Below are positions 17,092 through 25,465 of a stretch of 64,000 bases of DNA, piece after piece. The first letter of the stretch is position 1; every line of letters starts with the position of its first letter. The DNA is taken from positions 310,001 to 374,000 of the forward strand of contig NZ_RSEB01000003.1 in NCBI RefSeq assembly GCF_003933745.1, given 5' to 3'. Origin of the DNA: Glycomyces terrestris. GTDB lineage: Bacteria > Actinomycetota > Actinomycetes > Mycobacteriales > Micromonosporaceae. Both the position numbers and the translations under genes were made by a program. The notes under the pieces are model-generated. The model worked only from the letters and a program-made list of their open reading frames with translations, did no database searches and was not told the origin of the DNA.

Positions 17092-18834
17092 TCAGGAACC
17101 GGTGGTGAAGGAGACCTGCGAGAAGTCCTCCCGCGTCAGCGGGGAGACGTCCGGCGGGTACACGTTCGGCGCGAACGCGATCGACGGCGGCGAAGACGAG
17201 ATCGGCAGACCCGGGAGCTCCTCCATCACGGCCTCGTTCGCGGTCTTCCACAGCTCCTCGCGGGTGGCCTCGTCAGGCTCGGTGTTCGCCGCGGCGATCG
17301 AGTCGAAGACCTCGGCGTTGTCGAAGCCCCACTCGGTGGAGGGGGCCGCGAACCAGGTGCCCAGGAAGTTGTACGGGTCGGCGAAGTCGCCGGTCCAGCC
17401 GAGCAGGTACAGCGGGCACTCGCCGCTGCGCGTGGTCGGGATGTACTCGACCCAGGTGATCGGACGGGCCTCGACGGTGACGCCCGCGGCCTCGAGGTCG
17501 GAGGCGATGATGTCGAAGATGTCCTTCGGCGCCGGCATGTACGGCCGGGTCACGTCGGTCGGGTAGCAGAACGTGAGGGTCAGGTCCTCCGCGCCGGCCT
17601 CGGCGAGGAGCTCCTTGGCCTTCTCGGTGTCGTAGTCGTAGGTCGCGACGTCGTCCGAGTAGCCCGGCAGGCTCGGGGGCATGAACTGGGTCGCGACCAT
17701 GCCGCCGGCGGGGAGCACCGAGTCGACGATGCGCTGGCGGTCGACGGCGTAGGAGAGCGCCTCGCGGACGGTGTGGTTCTCGAGCGGGGTGTGGCCCTGG
17801 GTGTACGCGAGGTACAGCAGGTTGAAGACGCCGCGGATCGGGACCTGGTAGCCGCCGTCGAGGAGCGCCTGGGCGTCCGCGGGGGCGGCGAGGTCGTAGC
17901 CGTGGATGTCGCCGGCCTCGAGGGCCTGGCGGCGGGCGGTCTCGTCCGAGATCGTCTTGAAGATCAGGGTCTTGACCTTGGCGGGCTCGCCCCAGTAGTT
18001 GTCGTTGCGGACGAGGGTGACCTCTTGCTCGCTGTGGTTCCAGTCCTGGAGCATGTAGGGGCCGGTGCCGGCGAGCGTGCCGACGGTCTGGGTGTACTCC
18101 GGCAGCGGCGAGTCGGCGGCGGGGATGGTCACATCGGCGACGGCGTCGATCGAGGCCGGGCTGATGATCGAGAGCGACTCCAGCGTGAACGCGCCCGGGA
18201 AGCTGGACGTGTAGTGGCTGATCTTGATCGTCGCGTCGAGCCCGTCGGCGGTGCAGCCCTCGAAGATCGACTCGGTCTCGATGCCCATGGCCGGGTCGTT
18301 CTCGGCGAAGCCGCCGAAGACCGAGGAGTAGTAGTAGGTGAAGTTCGGGGACTGGAAGCCGCCCTTGAAGTTCGCCCACCGGTCGAAGTTCTTGCAGACC
18401 GCGGCGCCGTCGAGCGGGGTGCCGTCGTGGAAGGTCACGCCCTCACGCAGGTGGAAGGTCCACTCGGTGCCCTCGGGGTTCTGCTCGAAGGACTCGGCGA
18501 GGCCCGGCACGGTGTCGGTGCAGTCGGCGTCCAGGAGCGTGTCGAAGACCTGCCGGTTGACGCGGAAGGTCTCGCCGTCGGAGGCGAGGATCGGGTCCAG
18601 GCTGGTCGGGTCGCCGGGGGTGCCGAAGACGAACGGCTGCGACTCGTTGGCCGCCTCGTCGATCTGGGGCTCCCCGTCGGTCCGCTCCGGGCAGGAGAAG
18701 TCGAAGTCCTCGGCGGTGTCGGCGTCGCCGCCGGTGTCGCCGTCGGATCCGCAGGCAGTGAACAGGCCCACTGCCATGGCGGCGCCCGCCGCTGCGGCGA
18801 GGGCGCGCCTCACTGGGGTTGGGGACATGCGCAT
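17092..18834 (-). CDS. Peptide/solute-binding lipoprotein of ABC transporter (SBP_bac_5)
   Basis: 580 residues, cluster-C extracellular binding protein. The signal peptide ends in the lipobox LFTACGS (acylated Cys near residue 29), followed by an acidic GDTGGDADTAED linker. The body has family markers such as VNRQVFDTLLDADCTDTVPGLAESF and WTFHLREGVTFHDGTPLDG. Peptides are the likely ligand, although nickel and sugar binders exist in the family. The start was placed at MRMSPTP (18834) after a GGGTGAG; the frame extends 15 codons further. First gene of the operon. Confidence 0.92.
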   Translation of the reverse strand: MRMSPTPVRRALAAAAGAAMAVGLFTACGSDGDTGGDADTAEDFDFSCPERTDGEPQIDEAANESQPFVFGTPGDPTSLDPILASDGETFRVNRQVFDTLLDADCTDTVPGLAESFEQNPEGTEWTFHLREGVTFHDGTPLDGAAVCKNFDRWANFKGGFQSPNFTYYYSSVFGGFAENDPAMGIETESIFEGCTADGLDATIKISHYTSSFPGAFTLESLSIISPASIDAVADVTIPAADSPLPEYTQTVGTLAGTGPYMLQDWNHSEQEVTLVRNDNYWGEPAKVKTLIFKTISDETARRQALEAGDIHGYDLAAPADAQALLDGGYQVPIRGVFNLLYLAYTQGHTPLENHTVREALSYAVDRQRIVDSVLPAGGMVATQFMPPSLPGYSDDVATYDYDTEKAKELLAEAGAEDLTLTFCYPTDVTRPYMPAPKDIFDIIASDLEAAGVTVEARPITWVEYIPTTRSGECPLYLLGWTGDFADPYNFLGTWFAAPSTEWGFDNAEVFDSIAAANTEPDEATREELWKTANEAVMEELPGLPISSSPPSIAFAPNVYPPDVSPLTREDFSQVSFTTGS

Positions 18835-18980
18835 AGGTTGTCTCACCCGTCGGTCGTTGTGGGTATTCGGAGGTACCACACAGACTAGGACACGGTGAGT
18901 TACACCACTGTTAAGCGTTATGTGATCGTGACCGTTCCGCCGGTTATTGTTACCGAAACCGTACTAATCGCCTGGAAGTG

Positions 18981-19002
18981 AAAACCGTTGGGCCCCAACG
19001 GC
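18981..19002 (-). terminator. Rho-independent terminator after recR
   Basis: Read on the minus strand: GCCGTTGGGGCCCAACGG followed directly by TTTT. A 7-8 bp stem with a U-tract, about 90 bp past the recR stop. Confidence 0.75.
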
Positions 19003-19092
19003 TTTCAGAAACACCCAGGCGCGGGCGCGGAGCGCCCGGGGCGGCCCGCCCGACGACTCGCGGGGGCGCCGCGCCGGGGCCGGATCGTCCAC

Positions 19093-19689
19093 TCAGTCCA
19101 TGTCCCGGCGGCCCGAGAAGGCCCGGCCGAGGGTCACCTCGTCGGCGTACTCCAGGTCCCCGCCCACCGGGAGCCCGCTCGCCAGCCTGGTCACCTTGAG
19201 CCCCATGGGCTTCAGCAGCATCGCCAGGTAGGTGGCGGTGGCCTCGCCCTCGGTGTTCGGGTCGGTGGCGAGGATGAGCTCGGTGGTCTCGCCGGCCTGG
19301 AGCCGCACCATGAGCTGGCGGATCCGCAGGTCGTCGGGGCCGATGCCCTCCAGCGGGTTGATGGCCCCGCCGAGCACGTGGTACCGGCCGCGGAACTCGC
19401 CGGTGCGCTCGATCGCGAGGACGTCCTTGGGCTCCTCGACGACGCAGATGAGCGCCTCCGACCGCCGCGGGTCCCGGCAGATGCCGCACTGCTCGGCCTC
19501 GGTGACGTTCCCGCACACCTCGCAGAACCGCACCTGCGCCTTGACGCGCTCAAGCGCCGAAGTGAGCCGCTCGACGTCGGCGCTCTCCGACGCGAGCAGG
19601 TGGAACGCCAGCCGCTGCGCGCTCTTCGGGCCGATACCGGGCAGCTGCCCGAGCTCCTCGATGAGGTCGCCCAAAGCCCCGTCGTACAA
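19093..19689 (-). CDS. recR: Recombination protein RecR
   Basis: 198 residues, full length. An N-terminal HhH element ([20 protein letters not shown]) is followed by the C4 zinc finger (Cys56, Cys59, Cys68, Cys71) and the Toprim domain beginning [20 protein letters not shown]. It forms the RecFOR mediator ring that loads RecA at gaps. Start TTG at 19689 with AGAGGAGAA upstream. The dnaX-ybaB-recR order is conserved across bacteria. Confidence 0.97.
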   Translation of the reverse strand: MYDGALGDLIEELGQLPGIGPKSAQRLAFHLLASESADVERLTSALERVKAQVRFCEVCGNVTEAEQCGICRDPRRSEALICVVEEPKDVLAIERTGEFRGRYHVLGGAINPLEGIGPDDLRIRQLMVRLQAGETTELILATDPNTEGEATATYLAMLLKPMGLKVTRLASGLPVGGDLEYADEVTLGRAFSGRRDMD

Positions 19690-19792
19690 GGATTCTCCTC
19701 TGTGATTCCGCGTGTCGCTGGTGCGTGTTGGTGTCGGTGGAACGCCGCAGCCGCGGCGCCCGGGGGGCCGGGGCCGCGGCGGGGCGGTCGGG

Positions 19793-20137
19793 CTACATGC
19801 CGGGGAGGCCGAGGCCGCCGGTTATGCCGCCGAGGGCGTCGCCGAGCGGGCCCATCTTCTCGGCGGCGAGCCGCTTCGCATTGTCGTTGGCGGCCTGAAC
19901 GGCCGCGATGACGAGGTCCTCGAGGGTCTCGACGTCGTCGGGGTCGACGGCCTGCGGGTCGATCTTGATGGCCTTGAGCTCACCGTCGCCGGTGACCGTG
20001 GCGGTGACGAGCCCCCCGCCAGCCGAGGCGCTGACCTCAGTCTCGGCGAGCTCGGCCTGGGCCTTCAGCATGTCGGTCTGCATCTGCTGCGCCTGCTGCA
20101 ACAGCTTCTGCATGTCTCCGCCTGGGAACATGTCCAT
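19793..20137 (-). CDS. ybaB: Nucleoid-associated protein, YbaB/EbfC family
   Basis: 114 residues. The Met/Gln-rich N-terminal helix ([19 protein letters not shown]) precedes the sheet [23 protein letters not shown] and the C-terminal helix; the tail is Gly-rich ([12 protein letters not shown]). It is a dimeric DNA-binding protein. The ATG at 20137 sits 5 nt after GGAGG; the GTG one codon earlier is too close. It lies between dnaX and recR as in most genomes. Confidence 0.93.
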   Translation of the reverse strand: MDMFPGGDMQKLLQQAQQMQTDMLKAQAELAETEVSASAGGGLVTATVTGDGELKAIKIDPQAVDPDDVETLEDLVIAAVQAANDNAKRLAAEKMGPLGDALGGITGGLGLPGM

Positions 20138-20224
20138 CACTTCCTCCGGCTCCTGATCTCCTGGTCTGGAGCCAGCCTAACCGCCCCGGCCGACGCCCGA
20201 CTCCCGAGCACGCCCACCAGGCCG

Positions 20225-20660
20225 GCGGCCACAGCGCGCTGCCGGTAGGAGCAAGAGAGAGGTCGTGCGGTTTGCGCAAGATAGGTCGTGCGCCGCGGTG
20301 TGCCCTCAGCCGCTGGCCTGGCCGGGGATTCGCGTCCAAGGTGTGCGGTGCGACCGCTGGGCCGCCCCCACTGCGCACTGCCGGCAGGCGCTGCGGGCGC
20401 GCGAGTCAGGTCGAGCGTCGCGGTGTGCCCTCAGCCGCTGGCCTGGCCGGAGATTCGCGTCCAAGGTGTGCGGTGCGACCGCTGGGCTGGCCCAACTGCG
20501 CAGTGCCGGTAGGCGCTTGCGGGTGCGTCCGCCGGGCCGGCGGGCCACTGCGCACTGCCGGTGGCCGCTAGTTAGGTCGTGCGCCGCGGCGTGCCGTCGG
20601 CCGCTGGTCGGGCGGGCGGATTCGCGTCGTCCAAGGTGTGCGGGTGCGCCGGCTGGCTGC
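20225..20660. repeat. Long imperfect direct repeats upstream of ybaB
   Basis: Two near-identical units of about 120 bp (20285-20408 and 20409-20528) share blocks such as GCCGCTGGCCTGGCC, ATTCGCGTCCAAGGTGTGCG and GTGCGACCGCTGGG. A more diverged third copy lies at 20577-20660 and a fragment at 20232-20270. Each ends with a short CTGCGCA(C/G)TGCCGG inverted element. No coding potential is evident. Confidence 0.75.
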
Positions 20661-20694
20661 CGGCGGCACCCGCGTTCTCACCTCGCGAGTGTGG

Positions 20695-20781
20695 TTCGCA
20701 GGAGCCGCGCGAGGATGCATCCTCGCGCGGTCTTCGGGGGCGGTCCCCGGGGTTTCCCTCAATTACCGCCGGTCCTGCGAA
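20695..20781. repeat. Perfect 26-bp palindrome inside a 9-bp inverted repeat
   Basis: A perfect palindrome centred on ATGCAT spans 20705-20730 (arm CCGCGCGAGGATG). Around it, TTCGCAGGA (20695-20703) is repeated inverted as TCCTGCGAA (20773-20781). The nested symmetry suggests a cruciform, a recombination target or a remnant of a small mobile element. Confidence 0.7.
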
Positions 20782-20888
20782 CTCCTGACCGGTCCGACTT
20801 CCCGCTCTCCACCTCCACCGGCGAGAAGTCGTTTTTGCTATCAACAATCACATGTCGGGCAACTGTTGCCAAGCATTGATTTCCCGCC

Positions 20889-20942
20889 TGTGGATAACTC
20901 GGTGGATGCGAGCGTCTTCGCAGGTCAGGCGCTTGTGGATAA
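20889..20942 (-). promoter_or_regulatory. Two perfect DnaA boxes downstream of dnaX
   Basis: TTATCCACA, the full DnaA consensus, occurs on the minus strand at 20889-20897 and 20934-20942, 45 bp apart in the same orientation. An AT-richer stretch lies next to them (20828-20880). They are just downstream of the dnaX stop. Confidence 0.65.
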
Positions 20943-20952
20943 CCGGCATGGG

Positions 20953-22920
20953 TCAGGCGATCTGCTTGGCGCCGAAGGCGTTGGTCAGGAGTTTGACGGC
21001 CTGCTCCTCGCTGGTGCCGAAGCCGCCCGGGGCGACCGGGTCGTCGGGGCTGGGCTCGTCGTAGTCGTCTTCCGGCGGGGGCTCCTCGACCGCTTCGGCA
21101 GCGGGGGGCGGGGCCTGGCGGCCGGGGGCGGCGGGGCGGGCGGGCGGGGCGCTGCGGGGCGCGGCCGACCTAGGCGCCGGGGCCGCCGGCGCCGTTCCCG
21201 TCGCCGCTTTTGGGAGGCTCCCGGCCTCCCCGACCTCGCAGCGGATCTTCCAGGTGCCGCCGAGGACCTCGCCGAGGACGCCGACGACGATGCCGTACGC
21301 GGGCTCCTTCTGGAGGTTCTCGGCGTGGAAGGCGTGCTTGAAGGCGAGCACCACCTCGCCGTCGACCGCGTCGGCGATCGTGGCGTCCTGGAGCAGGGCC
21401 GCGGTGGTGCGCTTGCGGTCCTTGACGGCCATCATGATCCGGTCCCACTGGCGGCGGATCGACGCGGCCGAGGTGCCGCCCGCCGCGGCGGCGGGCTCCA
21501 CTTCGGGTTCGTAGACCGGGGCGGGCGCGGGCTCGGACCAGTCCTCGGCGGGCGGTTCGTCTTGTGAGGCAGCGGGTTCCGGGACCGGCGGGGCGGCCGG
21601 GGCCGCGTCCTCCCATGGCGGGACGTCGGCGGCGGGCTGCGGTTCCGGGGCTGGGGGAGCCGCGGGCGCGGCCGGCGCGGGGCGGACGGCGGCGGGGTCG
21701 GCATGAGGCGCGGCGGGCCGGGCCGGGGCGGCAGGTCGGGCGGGGGCGGCGAGGGCCGCTCCGGCGGCGCGCTGTTCGAGGGTCTCGAGGCGCTGCATGA
21801 GGCCGGCCATCGACTCGTCGGAGCCGGGGAGGATCGCGCGGACGCAGGCGAGTTCGAGGAGGAGGCGCGGGGCGGTGGCGCCGCGCATGCCGGCGAGGCC
21901 CGCGGCGACGACCTCGGCCATGCGCGTGAGGGTCGAGGTGCCCATGCGGGTGGCCTGGCTGGTCATCTTGGCGAGCTGGTCGGCGGGGGCGTCGACGAGG
22001 CCGTTGGAGCCGGCGTCGGGCACCTGGGTGAGGACGATGAGGTCGCGGAGGCGCTCGAGCAGGTCGCCTGCGAAGCGCCGGGGGTCGTGGCCGCCTTCGA
22101 CGACGCGTTCGACGACCTCCATGACGGCGGCGCCGTCGGCCGCCGCGAACGCCTCGCACATCTCGTCGAGGAGCCCGGCGTCGGTGACGCCGAGGAGCCC
22201 GGCGGCGCGCTCGTACGTGACGCCTTCGGGCCCGGCGCCGGCGATGAGCTGGTCGAGGACGGAGAGCGTGTCGCGGGCGGAGCCGCCGCCGGCGCGTACG
22301 ACGAGCGGCAGGACGTCGTCGGCGACGACCGCGCCCTCCTCGTCGCACAGCTTGCGGCACAGTTCGCGCATCGCGGGGGGCGGGATGAGGCGGAACGGGT
22401 AGTGGTGGGTGCGCGAGCGGATGGTCGGGAGGACCTTGTCCGGCTCGGTGGTGGCGAAGATGAACAGCACGTAGTCCGGGGGCTCTTCGACGAGCTTGAG
22501 GAGCGCGTTGAAGCCCGCCGCGGTGACCATGTGCGCTTCGTCGATGATGTAGATCTTGAAGCGGGAGTCGACGGGCGCGAATACGGCGCGTTCGCGCAGC
22601 TCGCGGGCGTCGTCGACGCCGCCGTGGCTGGCCGCGTCGATCTCGATGACGTCGACCGAGCCGTGGCCGTCGGCCGCGAGCGCGCGGCAGGATCGGCATT
22701 CGCCGCAGGGCTCGGGGGTGGGGCCCTGGGCGCAGTTGAGGGAGCGGGCGAGGATGCGGGCCGAGGAGGTCTTGCCGCAGCCGCGGGGACCGGAGAAGAG
22801 GTAGGCGTGGTTGAGGCGGCCGGCGCGGATGGCGTTGATGAGCGGTTCGGTGACGTGCTCCTGGCCCACGACTTCGGCGAAGGTCTGCGGCCGGTATTTG
22901 CGGTAGAGCGCGAGTGCCAC
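20953..22920 (-). CDS. dnaX: DNA polymerase III subunits gamma and tau
   Basis: 655 residues. Clamp-loader ATPase: YRKYRPQTFAEVVGQEHV at the N-terminus, Walker A GPRGCGKTS (residues 44-52), zinc-binding Cys62, Cys71, Cys74 and Cys77, and the DEAH box at 126-129. A long Pro/Ala-rich linker (residues about 370-480) leads to the tau-type C-terminal domain that contacts the polymerase. Start GTG at 22920 with AGGAGG upstream; further upstream codons in the frame are Pro/Arg-rich and not conserved-looking. No slippage run for a separate gamma form is evident. Confidence 0.95.
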   Translation of the reverse strand: MALALYRKYRPQTFAEVVGQEHVTEPLINAIRAGRLNHAYLFSGPRGCGKTSSARILARSLNCAQGPTPEPCGECRSCRALAADGHGSVDVIEIDAASHGGVDDARELRERAVFAPVDSRFKIYIIDEAHMVTAAGFNALLKLVEEPPDYVLFIFATTEPDKVLPTIRSRTHHYPFRLIPPPAMRELCRKLCDEEGAVVADDVLPLVVRAGGGSARDTLSVLDQLIAGAGPEGVTYERAAGLLGVTDAGLLDEMCEAFAAADGAAVMEVVERVVEGGHDPRRFAGDLLERLRDLIVLTQVPDAGSNGLVDAPADQLAKMTSQATRMGTSTLTRMAEVVAAGLAGMRGATAPRLLLELACVRAILPGSDESMAGLMQRLETLEQRAAGAALAAPARPAAPARPAAPHADPAAVRPAPAAPAAPPAPEPQPAADVPPWEDAAPAAPPVPEPAASQDEPPAEDWSEPAPAPVYEPEVEPAAAAGGTSAASIRRQWDRIMMAVKDRKRTTAALLQDATIADAVDGEVVLAFKHAFHAENLQKEPAYGIVVGVLGEVLGGTWKIRCEVGEAGSLPKAATGTAPAAPAPRSAAPRSAPPARPAAPGRQAPPPAAEAVEEPPPEDDYDEPSPDDPVAPGGFGTSEEQAVKLLTNAFGAKQIA

Positions 22921-23302
22921 GTCGTCCTCCTGCTGGTTCCACTCCCCGGCGGCGCCGGTTCGCGGCGCGCCTGAAGCCAGGGTACGGCCTGGGTCCGACG
23001 TTCTGCGGCTGACCGGTGCTCTTGGTGCGGCGGGCACAGGGCGGGCGGGGCGCGGGGCGGAGGCCGCTCTGCGGACGGGCGGCCGCGGCGCGGGCGGGAC
23101 CATCAGGTGCCGCCGGCCGTTCGGGCTGCGGCCGGGGCCGCTGAGCGGGTGCTTAGACTGCGGTCCGGCGTCCGAGCCGGGCACGTGCGGCGCGGGGGCC
23201 TTGGGGGGATTCCTGTGGGTTCGGAGTGGCCCGGAGGACATGAAAGCGGTATCCTCCTAGAACTGCAATAAATTTAAACGTTTCAATCTTAGGAGTCCCC
23301 CC
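22921..23302. other. Divergent spacer dnaX / secreted esterase
   Basis: 382 bp. The first 300 bp hold the dnaX leader and no recognisable structure. The last 60 bp are AT-rich and carry the operator-like site ahead of the esterase gene. Confidence 0.5.
23274..23286. promoter_or_regulatory. LacI-type operator candidate
   Basis: AAACGTTT (23276-23283) is a perfect palindrome within an AT-rich spacer 20 bp ahead of the esterase start. Similar A/T-flanked CG-centred palindromes are bound by LacI-family repressors of sugar and polysaccharide genes; the regulator is not identified. Confidence 0.4.
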
Positions 23303-24796
23303 GTGCGTACCCCCGCTCCGACCCGCCGCGCGCGGCTCGCCCGGTGGCTGGCCGCCGCCGCGGTCGCCGTCTGCGCCGCGGCCGGGTTCACCGTCGCCGG
23401 CCAGGCGCCGGCCGCCGCGGTCGAGACGAACACCTGGTACCGGATCGTCAACGACTACTCCGGCCTCGCCGTCAGCGTCCAGAACGGCTCGACCTCCACC
23501 GGCGCGCTCGCCGTCCTCGCCGCCCCCTCCACCGCAGCGAACCAGCAGTTCCGCTTCGTCGACTCCGGCGGCGGCTACTACCGGATCCAGGCCCGGCACT
23601 CGAATCAGGTACTCGACGTCTACGCGAAGTCCGCCGCGAACGGCGCCGACGTCGTGCAGTGGACCGACAACGGCGGCACCAACCAGCAGTGGCAGGTGAA
23701 CACCCAGTCCGACGGCTCCGTCGAACTCGTGAACCGCAACTCCGGCAAGGCCCTCGACAACTGGGAGCGCTCGACCGCCGTCGGCGGCCGCGTCTCGCAG
23801 TACGACCGCATCGGCGAGGAGACGCAGCACTGGAAGCTCGTCCCCGTCGAAGGCGCCGGCACCGCCGGGAACGGCTCCCTCACCGACCCCAACCTCCAGT
23901 ACTACGGCCGCTGGAACACCGCGAATGCCTCGTACTACACGATGGGCTGGGCCGGCGGCTACGTCGAGTCGGCCTTCACCGGCTCCTCGATCGGCGTGCG
24001 CCTGCGCGGCGCCATCGACCTGTACTACTCCATCGACGGCGGCGCCGAGACCTGGCTGCGCGCCGTCTCGGGGAACGTAGCCATCAGGTCCGGGCTCCCC
24101 TCCGGGACGCACACGATCCGCATCGGCTTCCGCGAGCGCGCCGGCTCCTACACCGGCGACCCCGCGTTCGGCGGCCTCATCCTCGCCGCGGGCGGCGCCA
24201 CCGCGCCGATCGCGCGGCCGGCGAACTTCATCGAGTTCATCGGCGACTCGATCACCGTGGGCCAGCCCAACGGGAACCGGCCCTTCACCGCCTACGGCTA
24301 CCTCGTCGGCGACGACCTGAACGCCGGCCACGCCCAGGTCGCGCAGGGCGGCGCGTGCCTTGTCAGCACCTCGGACGGGTGCTGGGGCATGATGGACTGG
24401 TTCCGGCGCACCTCGAACGCGTCCACCGGTGACGACTGGGACTTCTCCCGCCACCAGGCGACGGCCGTCGTGATCAACCTGGGCACCAACGACGTCGGGC
24501 ACGGCGTCTCGACGACCGCGTTCCAGCAGCACTACATCGTGATGCTCGAACGCGTCCGCCAGGCGTACCCGAACGCGCACATTTTCGCGATGGAGACGTT
24601 CCGGGGCCGCTACAGCCCCGAGACGCAGAACGCGGTGAACGCGCGGGTGGGCGCCGGGGACTCGCGAGTCCACTTCGTCGACACGACCGGCTGGCTGCCG
24701 GATGCGTCCGACCTGGTCGACAGCGTGCACCCGAGCGATTCGGGGCACGCGAAGATCGCGGACCGGCTGGCGCCGATCATCGACCGGTACCTCTAG
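23303..24796 (+). CDS. Secreted carbohydrate-binding SGNH hydrolase (CE2-like esterase)
   Basis: 497 residues. A long signal peptide (arginine-rich start, then AAAAVAVCAAAGFTVAG, cleavage near AAA-VET) precedes a ricin-type beta-trefoil with QQF/QQW repeats (about 45-185). A beta-sandwich like the N-terminal domain of CE2 esterases follows (YYGRWNTANASYYTMGW), then an SGNH domain with the nucleophile in FIGDSITVG, the GTNDVG block and the His of DSVHPSDSGH. It probably removes acetyl groups from plant polysaccharides. Start GTG after AGGAG. Confidence 0.9.
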   Translation: MRTPAPTRRARLARWLAAAAVAVCAAAGFTVAGQAPAAAVETNTWYRIVNDYSGLAVSVQNGSTSTGALAVLAAPSTAANQQFRFVDSGGGYYRIQARHSNQVLDVYAKSAANGADVVQWTDNGGTNQQWQVNTQSDGSVELVNRNSGKALDNWERSTAVGGRVSQYDRIGEETQHWKLVPVEGAGTAGNGSLTDPNLQYYGRWNTANASYYTMGWAGGYVESAFTGSSIGVRLRGAIDLYYSIDGGAETWLRAVSGNVAIRSGLPSGTHTIRIGFRERAGSYTGDPAFGGLILAAGGATAPIARPANFIEFIGDSITVGQPNGNRPFTAYGYLVGDDLNAGHAQVAQGGACLVSTSDGCWGMMDWFRRTSNASTGDDWDFSRHQATAVVINLGTNDVGHGVSTTAFQQHYIVMLERVRQAYPNAHIFAMETFRGRYSPETQNAVNARVGAGDSRVHFVDTTGWLPDASDLVDSVHPSDSGHAKIADRLAPIIDRYL

Positions 24797-24843
24797 GCGA
24801 CCGCGGCGCCCGCTCCCGGACGGGGGCGGGCGGCGCCGCGCCG

Positions 24844-25449
24844 TCAGGCCTCGCGCTGGAGTTTCGCGACCTCGTATTCGAGGCCCTCGCGGGTGAGGCG
24901 CAGCTGCTCCTCGGCGACCTCGACGGCTTCGAGGAAGCTTCGGGCGCGCGCGAGCTGCCGGATGCGGTCCTCGGCCTCGCGGTCGCGGCGCCCGTCGTGG
25001 TCGCGGCGGTACTCGGCGACGGCCCGGTCGGCCTCCTCGCGGGCGCGCTCCTGGGTCTGTCGCATGAGTTCGGACGCCTGCGAGCGGGCCTGGGCGATGA
25101 TCTGCCGCGAGTAGTGCTGCGCCTGGTTGACGTAGCTCTCGGCCTGCTGCTGCGCCTGGGAGACGAGGTTGACGGCGGTGGAGGTGGGGGTGGCGGGCGC
25201 GGACGACTGGAGGCGCTGGGAGTTCTGCTGCGACTGCCAGGACCGCAGCGCCTCCTTCAGCTTCTCCGCGTCGGTCCGCAGGGCGGCCTCGCGCTGGTCG
25301 CGGCTGGCGAGTTCGTCGGCCACGCGTTCGAGGAAGCGGTGGACCTCGTCGGGCTGGTAGCCGCGGCGGGTCAGGCTCGTCAGGGAGAACCTGGCGTTGT
25401 TGACCTGCCCGACGGTGACCTTGGGTCCCGACGACCGGTAGCTGTACAT
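24844..25449 (-). CDS. DivIVA-domain coiled-coil protein
   Basis: 201 residues. The N-terminal DivIVA-like membrane-targeting motif is NNARFSLTSLTRRGYQPDEVHRFL in pieces (residues 17-40). It is followed by heptad-rich coiled coils separated by a Gln/Ser/Thr linker (SQQNSQRLQSSAPATPTS). It is shorter than polar-growth DivIVA/Wag31 and closer to the many paralogues in mycelial actinomycetes. Likely a scaffold for septum or pole proteins. It ends convergent to the esterase and lies 16 bp past the flavohaemoglobin gene on the same strand. Confidence 0.8.
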   Translation of the reverse strand: MYSYRSSGPKVTVGQVNNARFSLTSLTRRGYQPDEVHRFLERVADELASRDQREAALRTDAEKLKEALRSWQSQQNSQRLQSSAPATPTSTAVNLVSQAQQQAESYVNQAQHYSRQIIAQARSQASELMRQTQERAREEADRAVAEYRRDHDGRRDREAEDRIRQLARARSFLEAVEVAEEQLRLTREGLEYEVAKLQREA

Positions 25450-25465
25450 GATGGAACGTCCTCTC

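Larger units (their letters stand above)
20138..20952. other. Gene-free spacer ybaB-dnaX
   Basis: 815 bp without a gene between genes that usually lie close together. It contains the direct repeats, the palindrome and the DnaA boxes listed separately, plus GGGGCGGTCCCCGG-type small stems at 20738-20755. It looks like an insertion of repeat DNA into a conserved gene pair. Confidence 0.6.

Noticed and set aside
20820..20945. Chromosomal replication origin
   Set aside because: Only two DnaA boxes and no dnaA/dnaN neighbours; actinomycete oriC has many more boxes.
21000..21700. Translational slippage site making a separate gamma form of DnaX
   Set aside because: No A-run or similar slippery sequence is present in the GC-rich linker.
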